Origin: Sphingomonas sp.
GTDB taxonomy: Bacteria; Pseudomonadota; Alphaproteobacteria; Sphingomonadales; Sphingomonadaceae
DNA length: 64,000 bases
Direction of reading: 5' to 3'
NCBI GenBank assembly: GCA_019635535.1
Contig: JAHBZH010000001.1
Coordinates: forward strand, 1,454,995 to 1,518,994
Positions 16,235 through 24,614 of this stretch are shown here, piece by piece. Under the pieces are notes generated by a model. It was not told the origin of the DNA and ran no database searches. It saw nothing but the letters and a program-made list of their open reading frames with translations. The translations under genes and the position numbers were made by a program. The number at the start of each line of letters is the position of its first letter. The first letter of the stretch is position 1.

Positions 16235-16263
16235 TATGTAGCGATGTGGGGAGGGCGGGGCAA
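16235..16263 (-). promoter_or_regulatory. Candidate promoter of secE-nusG
   Basis: Minus strand: -35 TTGCCC (16258-16263), 17-nt spacer, -10 TACATA (16235-16240), giving a ~105-nt leader. It resembles the rpoB promoter (-10 TACATG, same spacing). It means the restriction-modification genes upstream do not have to be co-transcribed with secE. Confidence 0.5.
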
Positions 16264-16320
16264 GAGCGAAGCCGCGCATGAGTAGCGCGAGCAGCGCTAC
16301 GAACGCAGACGGCGCCCGCC

Positions 16321-16388
16321 GGCCGGCGGGGCGACCGGCCCGGAGCCGGGCGAACCCGTCCGACGTCACGGGACAATGGTCCCGTGAC
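16321..16388 (-). repeat. Flanking repeat of the restriction-modification cassette, left copy
   Basis: A palindrome GTCACGGGAC / GTCCCGTGAC with a 4-nt spacer (16365-16388) is followed, on the minus strand, by GTCGGACGGG and a CCGGCCGG-rich tail. The copy at 20110-20165 has the same plan in the opposite orientation. The remaining gap sequence 16264-16415 shows no gene. Confidence 0.45.
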
Positions 16389-16415
16389 GGAGGCTGGCTG
16401 CCTTTGCTCCCCGCC

Positions 16416-16706
16416 TCAGGCGGCCTGTTTCAGCCGCTCCATCTCCCGCGCGAACTCGAAGCGAAGCTGGTCCGCCTCGTCGTCGGGCAGCCAGTTCGCC
16501 ATTTGCGGGAAGACGATCTGCCACATGCCGGCCTTGCGCGCGTCCCACGGCATCCGGTCGGCCGCGCGGGCGGTGGCGAGCAGGGCATTGAGCTTCTCGC
16601 GCACCCGCGCCGGATCGGGCGTCAGGCTCGGCTGCTCGGGATGGGGGATGCGGTCGCCGCCGTCGCCGAACAGGCTGTGCTGGCCGTCACCGAACAGGTC
16701 CGTCAT
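16416..16706 (-). CDS. Small conserved-looking protein downstream of the restriction-modification gene
   Basis: A 96-residue acidic protein of unknown function. The N-terminus repeats a LFGDG element (LFGDGQHSLFGDGGD). The rest looks folded and helical (DPARVREKLNALLATARAAD; MPWDARKAGMWQIVFPQMAN; ADQLRFEFAREMERLKQAA). Its ATG lies inside the last codons of the upstream methyltransferase gene (20-bp overlap), indicating coupled translation and a functional tie, perhaps an accessory or dosage partner. That role is inference from position only. Confidence 0.6.
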   Translation of the reverse strand: MTDLFGDGQHSLFGDGGDRIPHPEQPSLTPDPARVREKLNALLATARAADRMPWDARKAGMWQIVFPQMANWLPDDEADQLRFEFAREMERLKQAA

Positions 16707-19700
16707 CGTCTCGCGCTTCCGCCTCTTCAACCGGCGCGGGGAATCCCAGCTCCGCGCGGGTGAGAGTGTGCGCGAGCGTGTCGTCCAGGACAAGATCGGC
16801 CGCGTCAAAACGGTGGATAAGTTCCGCGATCCGCGCCGCCACGTCGCGCAACTCGCGCACGAAGGCGAGATCGGCGGGAAGGCCCGCGCGGCCCTCGATC
16901 CAGCGCGGCAGGACGCGATAGCCGCTGACCGCGAAATCCCACACCGCCTGCGGAACGCCGGTGATCCGCCCGCTGCCGTCCGCGCACAGGGCGATCTCGC
17001 CGTCGCGGAAAGCGCCGGGCGCGATCTCGCCAGCGGGCTCGCTGGCGAGGCGGCAAAAGCCCGCCGGCTGCGCGGCCGGCGGCCGGGCGAAGGTTTCCAG
17101 GCCGCGAATTTCCCGCCCGATCTCGACGGCGCGCAGAAAGACGGCATGATCGGCCGGGAAGGGGATGTGCGGAAACACATCCTCCAGATCCTCGGCGAAG
17201 CGGCGCGTGTAGGAGGTGGCAGAGAGCAAGGCGAGGATGGCGTCGAACACGTCCTCGGCTGCGACCGGCACGCCATAGGATTCGGCGAGGCTGGCGACGA
17301 GGACGGGGGAGAGGTTGGAGGCGTCGGGGCCTTCGCGGCGGTCGTAAAGGGGGAATGCGTAGCCGCCGCGACCACTGAAAGCATGATAGTCTGGCAAATC
17401 GGTATAGCTCCAGGTGGCAGGACCTGCTGACGTGCCGAATGGCATCGAATATAATCCGATGTTCCGTGGTCCCCATGCCCTTTGCATGGCAGGACCTGGG
17501 CGATTCAGGAGAGGGAGGTCGTTATAGAAAAATCGACCGTCCAATGGACGATATGCCAGCGGCCTAACAAGAGCGGGATCGAACTTGGAATCTGCTCGCG
17601 CGGCTAACGCCGGAGCTACTTTCGAGGGCAAAGAAGCCTCGTTGGTGGCGACGAATATCGGGTCGTTGCCTGACTTCATTCCTGATTTTGAGAAAGCAAA
17701 GGCTTCCCTGATCGACAGCCATTCGCCATTCTGAAAAGGTGCTGGCCGCATATCATCGAGCACCCCGCGCTCGACCGCCACGGCGTCCTGCATTTCTCCC
17801 GTCGCCGCCTCGTCGAGCAGCCAATCGAGTTTCGCCCGCCGCCGGAACAATTCCTGCTCCCATGAATCCACATAGGTCACATCCGCCAGCGCGCCTTCCG
17901 GCTTGCTGCCGTCCGCGATGGCGACCGTGATCGCGGTGCCGACCATGATGTTGAAGACGCCCTCATCGTCCTCGACATCGCCGCGCGGGCCGGCGCGCAC
18001 GTCGCCGCGCAGATCGACGATCTCGATCCGGTCGAACCGCTCGCGCAGCATCTGCCTGAGGCCTGCATAGGGCCAGCCGGTGAGGAACTTGCGGTTGGAG
18101 ATGAAGGCGACGACGCCCCGGCGCGGCGCGTTTTCGGATTCGAACAATTTCCAGATCGCCCAGCGCCAGAAGGCGATGGAGAATTCGGGGAAGGTGTTGA
18201 GCTGGTTGCCCTTGCCGGCCGCGCGCACCGGCGCCTTCAGATCGTCCCACAGATCGTCCATCCAGCGGCCCACCAGGGTTTCGTTCTCGCCTTCCTCCAG
18301 CCGCTTGTAGGGCGGGTTGCCTATGATCGCGAGGATCGGCTGCTCGGTCTTGATCCGGTTCGCCTCGCGCCGCTCCTCGTCGATCGGCAGGCCCTGAATG
18401 CCGAGCTCGCCGACCGGCGTGATCGCGCCCGGACGGGAGAGCGTATCGGCGAGATAGACGCCGAGGCGCGGCAGGTTCACCGGCTGCGGCGCCTCCTCGC
18501 CCGCGTCCGGCGCGCGGTTCCGCAGCGCGTGGTGGAGCCGGTAGTGCGCGACCGCGTAGGGGCCGACGAGCAATTCGAAGCCGAACATCCGCCCGGCGAG
18601 ATCGCCCAGCGCCATCGCCGCCTCGACCCCGCCCGCTTCGGCCGTCACCTGATCGCGCACCCGTTCGGCGACACCGAGCAGGAAGGTGCCGGTGCCCGTC
18701 GCCGGATCGAGGATGGTGACGGCGGGATCGCGCAGACCCTGCGTCCCCAGCCGATCGCGCAGCGCCCGATCGAGCGCGCCCGTCATGTAGCGCACGACCT
18801 CGATCGGCGTGTAGTAAACGCCGTATCTCTCTCGTGCCCTGGGATCGAAGGTCTGGAGGAAATCCTCGTAGAAATAGAGGATCGGATCGCGTCCGTCCGG
18901 GCCGAGCGCGAGGATTTCCGGCGCGAAGCTGTTCACCGTGTCGCGCATCACATCGAAGCCGATGCCGGTTTCGCGCGCGACCTCCGGTTCGCTGAGCACG
19001 CGCAGGGCCGCCTGCATCAGCGGATGCTCGCCCGGCATTTCCCGCCAGGCATCCGCGCCCACGTCCCGGCCCGTCGCCTCGCGCACCAGCAGCAGGCCGA
19101 AGGCGAGCGTCTGGGCGAAGGCGGAGGAGAAAAGCGCGTCGAAATCCGCCGCCGAATAGCCGCCGGCCTCCGGATGCGCGTAGAGCACGTTGCGGAACGT
19201 CTCGCGCACCAGGATGAGCGGGTGGCGGGCATGCTCGTCGCCACGCAACTCGCCAAGCCGCTCCTGCACCGCGCTGCGGACCAGCCGGGCCGAATGCGCC
19301 ATCAACTCGGCGAGATGCTGGGCGTTGCGTGCCGCTGGCGCGTCCGCGCGGGCCAAAGTGGCGAGCAGGCCGAGGAACGGTGCGGGATCGTGTCCGGCGA
19401 TCAGTCGGTCGGCGGTCGCATCCGGCGTGTCGGGGTTCAGCGCGCGAAGCGGAACGATCGCCGCCGATCCCAATGCCTCGTCGCGGCCGAACAGGTGGAA
19501 ATCGACGAAATTGGAGGACGCCCACCATGCCAGTTCCCGCAGCCGCTCATATTGCCGCTTGTCATGAGCATCGCGCCATCGTTCGGGATTTGCGGGTTTC
19601 GATGGCGCCTTGAGTTCCACGAAAGCGCGTGGCGGCTGACCCTGTCGAACCAATGCGATATCGGGCCGGCCGATGCCCGGGTTGCGGTATTCGGGTGAAA

Positions 19701-19851
19701 CGGTCAGCGCCGGGACGGCCGGAAGGAGCGGCAGCAATTCGTCGACGAGCTGCTGGAAGGCTGGCGCGAGCCCGGTTTCCGGCGTGTTCGGGTTCGCGCG
19801 CAGGAGATCGCGAATCCGGCGTGCATAAGCTTGCAGTCGTTGCGTCGGCAT
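16687..19851 (-). CDS. Single-chain type ISP/IIG-like restriction-modification enzyme (N6-adenine methyltransferase)
   Basis: A 1054-residue protein. Residues ~60-82 carry a PD-(D/E)xK nuclease signature (GIGRPDIALV ... AFVELKAPSK). A helical connector leads to an amino-methyltransferase core with motif I ILDPATGTGTFLLGV near 380 and motif IV IIGNPPYKRL near 510, the NPPY type that methylates adenine N6. The C-terminal ~450 residues (RPLAYRPLDGRFFYND near 765) resemble the type ISP specificity domain. The SF2 helicase of true type ISP enzymes is absent, so this is closer to a nuclease-methyltransferase fusion. The start at 19851 has GGGAGG five bases upstream; starts further out (ATG ~19924, TTG 19959) are possible. 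It is inserted between tRNA-Trp and secE. Confidence 0.82.
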   Translation of the reverse strand: MPTQRLQAYARRIRDLLRANPNTPETGLAPAFQQLVDELLPLLPAVPALTVSPEYRNPGIGRPDIALVRQGQPPRAFVELKAPSKPANPERWRDAHDKRQYERLRELAWWASSNFVDFHLFGRDEALGSAAIVPLRALNPDTPDATADRLIAGHDPAPFLGLLATLARADAPAARNAQHLAELMAHSARLVRSAVQERLGELRGDEHARHPLILVRETFRNVLYAHPEAGGYSAADFDALFSSAFAQTLAFGLLLVREATGRDVGADAWREMPGEHPLMQAALRVLSEPEVARETGIGFDVMRDTVNSFAPEILALGPDGRDPILYFYEDFLQTFDPRARERYGVYYTPIEVVRYMTGALDRALRDRLGTQGLRDPAVTILDPATGTGTFLLGVAERVRDQVTAEAGGVEAAMALGDLAGRMFGFELLVGPYAVAHYRLHHALRNRAPDAGEEAPQPVNLPRLGVYLADTLSRPGAITPVGELGIQGLPIDEERREANRIKTEQPILAIIGNPPYKRLEEGENETLVGRWMDDLWDDLKAPVRAAGKGNQLNTFPEFSIAFWRWAIWKLFESENAPRRGVVAFISNRKFLTGWPYAGLRQMLRERFDRIEIVDLRGDVRAGPRGDVEDDEGVFNIMVGTAITVAIADGSKPEGALADVTYVDSWEQELFRRRAKLDWLLDEAATGEMQDAVAVERGVLDDMRPAPFQNGEWLSIREAFAFSKSGMKSGNDPIFVATNEASLPSKVAPALAARADSKFDPALVRPLAYRPLDGRFFYNDLPLLNRPGPAMQRAWGPRNIGLYSMPFGTSAGPATWSYTDLPDYHAFSGRGGYAFPLYDRREGPDASNLSPVLVASLAESYGVPVAAEDVFDAILALLSATSYTRRFAEDLEDVFPHIPFPADHAVFLRAVEIGREIRGLETFARPPAAQPAGFCRLASEPAGEIAPGAFRDGEIALCADGSGRITGVPQAVWDFAVSGYRVLPRWIEGRAGLPADLAFVRELRDVAARIAELIHRFDAADLVLDDTLAHTLTRAELGFPAPVEEAEARDDDGPVR

Positions 19852-20027
19852 CGCCCCTCCCAAAGGCCTTCCTAGCAGCCTCGTCGTCGCTCGCCACCCC
19901 TCAAAGGAGAGCTTTCCTACAGGCATTGTTCCTGTTATGTTCGATTCGGCTATTTGCAAATGTCGAATCGCCGCGCGGCGTCGCCGTGCGTCATGTGGGC
20001 GATGTTGATGAAGTTCGCCGGGCGGCC

Positions 20028-20045
20028 CACGTCGGACCCGACGTG
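20028..20045. repeat. Short perfect inverted repeat
   Basis: CACGTCGG-AC-CCGACGTG, in the gene-free stretch 19960-20214 between the restriction-modification gene and tRNA-Trp. Possibly an operator for the downstream (minus-strand) gene. Confidence 0.35.
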
Positions 20046-20109
20046 CGTTCTTGGACTAACTTTTGGCGCCGCCGCCGCGCGGGGAATGGGTCGAGGGACC
20101 GCTGAGGCC

Positions 20110-20165
20110 GTCACGAACTGAATTCGTGACGTCGATCGGGCTCCGCTTCGCGGACCCGTCGGCCG
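20110..20165 (+). repeat. Flanking repeat of the restriction-modification cassette, right copy
   Basis: The palindrome GTCACGAA-CTGAA-TTCGTGAC (20110-20130) is followed by GTCGATCGGG and ends in GGCCGGCC. The plan matches the left copy (16321-16388) in the opposite direction, so the two face outward around the two-gene cassette. Confidence 0.45.
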
Positions 20166-20214
20166 GCCGTTCGCATGCCCTTCGGCCAACGCGGCTATGC
20201 CGCTTGCTCCGGCA

Positions 20215-20292
20215 TGGCAGGAGTGGAGGGATTCGAACCCACGACCCTCGGTTTTGGAGACCGATGCTCTAACCGGACTGAGCTACACTCCT
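20215..20292 (-). tRNA. tRNA-Trp (anticodon CCA)
   Basis: Minus strand: acceptor AGGAGTG / CACTCCT, D arm GCTC...GAGC, anticodon stem TCGGT/ACCGA with loop CTCCAAA (anticodon CCA), T loop TTCGAAT, and an encoded 3' GCCA. It is the conserved upstream neighbour of secE-nusG in many bacteria, here separated from them by ~4 kb. Confidence 0.95.
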
Positions 20293-20307
20293 AGGCCAGG
20301 GCCGGCG

Positions 20308-20335
20308 ACTTAGCGGGCGGCGGGGAAGGGCGCAA
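20308..20335 (-). promoter_or_regulatory. Candidate promoter of tRNA-Trp
   Basis: Minus strand: -35 TTGCGC (20330-20335), 16-nt spacer, -10-like CTAAGT (20308-20313), ~15 nt before the tRNA 5' end. Same geometry as the tRNA-Lys promoter. Confidence 0.45.
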
Positions 20336-20376
20336 GGGTAAGCTCGCCGAACCGGGCGATAGCGGGGCGTTGTCCG

Positions 20377-22716
20377 TCAGGCGGCGGCGCGCTTCGCCTG
20401 TTCGGCCAGCATCGCCCGCGCCGTCGAGGCGGCGATGGGGCGGGAGAAGATGAAGCCCTGGATGCGATCGCAGCCGAGCGCGCGGACGAGATCGAGCTGC
20501 TCGTCATTGGCGACGCCTTCGGCCACCGTCTTCATGCCGAGGCTGCCGGCGAGCGCGACGACGGCGCGGATGATCGCGGTGCTTTCCGGATCCTGCTGTG
20601 AAATCGACTGGACGAAGGAGCGGTCGATCTTGAGCGTGTCGAAATCGGCCTTCCGCAGATAGCCGAGCGAGGAATAGCCGGTGCCGAAATCGTCCATCGC
20701 CAGGCGTACGCCGAGGCTCTGAATCTGCTGGAGGATCTTCTGGGTGGCAGTCGACAGCTCGAGGAAGACCGTCTCGGTGACCTCCAGCTCCAGCCGGCGC
20801 GGCTCAAGGCCCGCCTGGGTGAGCGCCGAGACGAGCGTGACGATGAAGCCGGGATCGCGCAACTGGCGCGGTGAGACGTTGACGGCGACCGAGATCTCGT
20901 CGGGCCAGTTCGTCGCCTCGCGGCAGGCGGTGCGAAGCACCCATTCGCCGATCCGGCCCAGCATCCCCGTTTCCTCGGCGATCGGAATGAATTTCGCCGG
21001 CGAAATCTGGCCGAGCTCCGGATTGTGCCAGCGCAGCAACGCCTCGAAGCTGCGGATCTGAAGGCTGTCGGCGTCGACGACCGGCTGATAGTTCAGCGAG
21101 AACTCCCCGGCATCGACGGCGCCGCGCAACGCCAGCTCGATCTTGCGCCGTTCCTCCGCACGCGCATGGAAGGAGGGGTCGAAGAACCGGATATCGTTGC
21201 CGTTCGCGCCCTTGGCCCGATAGAGCGCGAGATCGGCGCTGCGGATCAGCTCTTCGACCGTATCGCCGTCGCGCGGGCCGATCGCGGCGCCGATGCAGGC
21301 GCCGACGAAGAGACGCTGATCGCGATAGAGGAAGGGCCCCTGGAGCGCTCCGACGAGCGCGAGGCACAGCTGCTCCAGCTCGTCCTTGCTCTCGATCTGG
21401 GGCACCACGATCGCGAATTCGTCGCCGCCGAGCCGGCCCGCGGTCATCTCGTCGGAGATCACCGTCTCGAAGCAGCGCGCGACCTGCTGCAGCAGATGAT
21501 CGCCGGCGACATGACCGAGCGAATCGTTGATTGTCTTGAAGCGATCGAGATCGACCAGCAGGATCGCACATTCATGGCCCCCGTCCCGGGCCGAGGCCAG
21601 AGCGGATGCCAGATTCTCGATGAGCTGCAGCCGGTTGGGAAGGCCGGTCAGCGCATCATGGCGCGCCATGTGCGCGATGCGATCGGCCGCCTGGCGCGCG
21701 ACCGTGACATCCGATCCGACGCCCCGATAGCCGATGAAGCGACCCTGCGGGCTGAACATCGGCCGCGCCGACAAGGCGATGCTCTTCACCGCATTGCCGA
21801 CCGGCACGTTGATCACCAGCTCGGTGATTGCCTCGCGTCGCGCGGCGCTGGCTTCGGCGGCCGCGAGGAGGCGCCGGGTCGGCTGTTCGGCGCGCGGCGC
21901 GTCGCGCAGCAGATCGAGCAGCGAGAGACCTTCGAGCTCCTCGACGCTGCGCCCGATGGCCCGCGCGAAGCGTGCCGACACGTTCTGAAAGGCGAGCTTG
22001 CCGTTGGTCTGCCACAGCCAGTCAGCGTCGGAACTTTCATATTCGCGCAGCAACAGGCTGACCGTCTCCTGCCGCTCATCGAGCATGAAATCGAGATATT
22101 TGCGCTGCATGAAGGCGCGGCCGTTCATCACCACGATCATCAGCATCGCTGCGGTATAGATCGGCCCCATCATCATGATGACGTAGGATTCGGTCGACAT
22201 CAGCATGCGGGTGGCGGCGACGCCCATGATGAGGACGTAGGCCGCCGCCGCCGCCGGGATCGGCGAGAAGACGAAGGCGGCGCCCGCCATCATCGTCGCG
22301 GTCATCACGCCGAGCGCGAGCTGCTGGCCGTGCGTCGCATGTTCGAAGAAGAAGCGCGCCGGCATCGCCCAGACCAGGCCGAAGAAGATGCTGTGATAGG
22401 CGGCGCGGTTGATCGTCTTGCGGGGGAGCGAATGGAGCTGGCGGCCGCGCAGGCGGCGGCGATGGCTGATCGTGTAGCAGATCAGCAGCGCCAGGCTGCC
22501 CAGCCACAGCGCCATCTCCATCGGCGGCGCGCGATCGTGCATCATGTAGACGATGAGGAGCGCGTTGAACGTCTGGCCGAGGGCGCCGATCATCATCGCC
22601 TTGCCCATCTCGTGCAACTGCGCGGCGCGCACACGTCCCCACCCCCTGCTGCCAGGAGGTGCGGCACGATTGAACACGACGCGCCAGTCGAGTTTGGGCA
22701 GGCTTTTTTCGGTCAT
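20377..22716 (-). CDS. Membrane PAS-GGDEF-EAL cyclic-di-GMP enzyme
   Basis: A 779-residue protein. Residues ~38-215 hold about six hydrophobic segments, a membrane sensor of unknown type. A PAS-like region follows (DADWLWQTNGKLAFQNVS; RFIGYRGVGSDVT). The GGDEF domain (~345-515) has RHDALTGLPNR, LVDLDRFKTINDSLGH and an intact GRLGGDEFAIV. No RxxD inhibitory site precedes it at the usual distance. The EAL domain (~525-770) has intact EALLRWHNPE, AVNVSPRQL, MDDFGTGYSS and KIDRSF. Both catalytic signatures are complete, so it could make or break c-di-GMP; which dominates is unknown. It is monocistronic. Confidence 0.92.
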   Translation of the reverse strand: MTEKSLPKLDWRVVFNRAAPPGSRGWGRVRAAQLHEMGKAMMIGALGQTFNALLIVYMMHDRAPPMEMALWLGSLALLICYTISHRRRLRGRQLHSLPRKTINRAAYHSIFFGLVWAMPARFFFEHATHGQQLALGVMTATMMAGAAFVFSPIPAAAAAYVLIMGVAATRMLMSTESYVIMMMGPIYTAAMLMIVVMNGRAFMQRKYLDFMLDERQETVSLLLREYESSDADWLWQTNGKLAFQNVSARFARAIGRSVEELEGLSLLDLLRDAPRAEQPTRRLLAAAEASAARREAITELVINVPVGNAVKSIALSARPMFSPQGRFIGYRGVGSDVTVARQAADRIAHMARHDALTGLPNRLQLIENLASALASARDGGHECAILLVDLDRFKTINDSLGHVAGDHLLQQVARCFETVISDEMTAGRLGGDEFAIVVPQIESKDELEQLCLALVGALQGPFLYRDQRLFVGACIGAAIGPRDGDTVEELIRSADLALYRAKGANGNDIRFFDPSFHARAEERRKIELALRGAVDAGEFSLNYQPVVDADSLQIRSFEALLRWHNPELGQISPAKFIPIAEETGMLGRIGEWVLRTACREATNWPDEISVAVNVSPRQLRDPGFIVTLVSALTQAGLEPRRLELEVTETVFLELSTATQKILQQIQSLGVRLAMDDFGTGYSSLGYLRKADFDTLKIDRSFVQSISQQDPESTAIIRAVVALAGSLGMKTVAEGVANDEQLDLVRALGCDRIQGFIFSRPIAASTARAMLAEQAKRAAA

Positions 22717-22792
22717 GGCGCTCCCAGAGGGAAGCCATAGCTGTGAAAGCGTTAGAGAAGCGTTATCCGATTCCGTTCAGGCACGCCGGTTT

Positions 22793-24526
22793 TCAGGCGG
22801 CGATATCGTAGATCTGGATTTCGCCCGACAGATAGAGATTGCGCGCCTTGGCGCGCGACAGCTTGCCGGAGCTGGTGCGCGGCAGGGAGCGCGGCGGCAC
22901 CAGCTCGATCACGCAGTTGATCCCGGTGATCGCCCGGACCCGCTCGCGGATCGCCTCGCGCAGTCGGCCGCGCTCGCCGAGATCGGACGTACGGCACTGG
23001 ACCAGCACCGCCGGCGTTTCCTCGCCGCCCGGCGTGGTGATCGAGAAGGCGGCGATGTCGCCGGCCTTGAAGCCGGGCAGCTGCTCCACCGCCCATTCGA
23101 TGTCCTGCGGCCAGTGATTCTTGCCGTTGATGATGATCATGTCCTTGGCGCGGCCGACGATGTAGAGATAGGCGTTGGACAAATAGCCCATGTCGCCGGT
23201 GTCCAGCCATCCGTCGGCATCGAGGCAGGCCTGCGTCGCTTCCTCGTCGCGGAAATAGCCGACCATGACCGAGCTGCCCCGGCAATGGACCTTGCCGATC
23301 TCGCGCTCGCCGAGCGGCGTGCCGTCGTCGTCGCGGATCACCACCTCCATGTCGCGGACCGGCTTGCCGCAATTGACCACGGCACGATAGCGCTGCGGCC
23401 GGTCGCGCTCGCTGGCCGAGCCGCCGGCGAGCAGGGTCTCCTCGACCATCTCGACGACGATGCCCTCGCCCGGCGGCATCACGGTGACGGCGAGCGTCGC
23501 CTCGGCCAGACCGTAGCTGGGCAGGAAGCTGCGCGCGTCGAAACCCGCCGGCGCGAAGGTATCGACGAACGACTGCATGACGTCGGGCCGGATCATGTCG
23601 GCGCCGTTGCCCGCCACCCGCCAGCGCGACAGATCGAAGCGGTTCGCCACATCGGTCTGGCTCGACACCCGCCGCGCGCAGATATCGTATCCGAATGTCG
23701 GCGAATAACTCATTGAATTCTGTTTGTTTCTGGTGATGAGATCGAGCCAGGCAAGCGGCCGCCGGGCGAAGTCCTCGGTCTTCAGATAATCGACCGACAT
23801 CTGGTTCGCGACCATCGAGAGCATGCAGCCGACCAGCCCCATGTCGTGATAGAAAGGCAGCCAGGAGACGCCCCGGTCGCCCTTTCCGATATGCATCGAA
23901 TGGGCATGGGCGGCGAGATTGGCGAGCAGCGCGCGATGCGTGATGACGACGCCGTGCGGGAAGCGGGTCGAGCCGCTGGAATATTGCAGATAGGCAATGT
24001 CGTCAGGCGCGGCCCGGTGCAGTGGCACCTCCGGCGCAGCCTCCCGGCCGAAGCTTTCCCAGTCCAGGCTGGCGACATGGCAGCTTTCCGCGGCTGCGGC
24101 GGCCATGACCAGTTCGGCCGGATGGAAGAGAAGCGCCGGATCGGCGCTGTCGAGCTGCACCTTGAGCTGTTCGATATAGGCGTCGCGCCCGCCGAACGAG
24201 GTGGGCAGCGGCAGCGGGATCGGCCAGGCGCCGGCATAAAGCGCCCCGAAGAAGAGCGCGACGAATTCCGGCGCGGTCTCGGCGATCAGCGCGATGCGGT
24301 CGCCCGGCCGAATGCCGCGTGCGATCAGCCGGCGCGCATTGGCGACCGCATCGGCGCGCAGCTCAGCATAGGGATAGACGCGCACCAGCATCGCGCGCGC
24401 GTCGTGGAAGTTCATGCCGCGTGTGCTGTCGGCGACATAATCGAGCGCCTCGGTCATCGTCGCGAAATCGGCCCGCCGGTGCGGCAAAGCGTCATCGGTC
24501 GGCGTCGGCTGGAGCGGTTCGTTCAT
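22793..24526 (-). CDS. Fatty acyl-AMP ligase (FAAL-type adenylating enzyme)
   Basis: A 577-residue ANL-superfamily enzyme. The P-loop is QYSSGSTRFPHGVVITH, followed by SWLPFYHDMGLVG, PTFGYDIC, the SYGLAEATLAV motif, DGWLDTGDMGYL and the C-terminal catalytic lysine LPRTSSGKLSRAKAR. The FYHDMGL and FGYDIC segments are typical of FAALs, which make acyl-adenylates and pass the acyl chain to an acyl-carrier protein rather than CoA. No polyketide synthase, peptide synthetase or carrier-protein gene is adjacent, so the acceptor is unknown; lipid or sphingolipid synthesis is a guess. The start at 24526 is tentative because no strong ribosome site is seen and earlier in-frame ATGs exist. Confidence 0.82.
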   Translation of the reverse strand: MNEPLQPTPTDDALPHRRADFATMTEALDYVADSTRGMNFHDARAMLVRVYPYAELRADAVANARRLIARGIRPGDRIALIAETAPEFVALFFGALYAGAWPIPLPLPTSFGGRDAYIEQLKVQLDSADPALLFHPAELVMAAAAAESCHVASLDWESFGREAAPEVPLHRAAPDDIAYLQYSSGSTRFPHGVVITHRALLANLAAHAHSMHIGKGDRGVSWLPFYHDMGLVGCMLSMVANQMSVDYLKTEDFARRPLAWLDLITRNKQNSMSYSPTFGYDICARRVSSQTDVANRFDLSRWRVAGNGADMIRPDVMQSFVDTFAPAGFDARSFLPSYGLAEATLAVTVMPPGEGIVVEMVEETLLAGGSASERDRPQRYRAVVNCGKPVRDMEVVIRDDDGTPLGEREIGKVHCRGSSVMVGYFRDEEATQACLDADGWLDTGDMGYLSNAYLYIVGRAKDMIIINGKNHWPQDIEWAVEQLPGFKAGDIAAFSITTPGGEETPAVLVQCRTSDLGERGRLREAIRERVRAITGINCVIELVPPRSLPRTSSGKLSRAKARNLYLSGEIQIYDIAA

Positions 24527-24614
24527 TGGGGCGGTCGTGTCCCGAAAATGCGATTCAGCCGCCGCCCATAGCCGACGGGGCGCGTTCATAATCCGGCTCG
24601 ACTGTGGCACAAAC

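Noticed and set aside
20215..20292. tRNA-Trp as integration site of a mobile element
   Set aside because: I looked for a repeat of the tRNA 3' end near 16,150-16,420 and for an integrase gene; neither is present.
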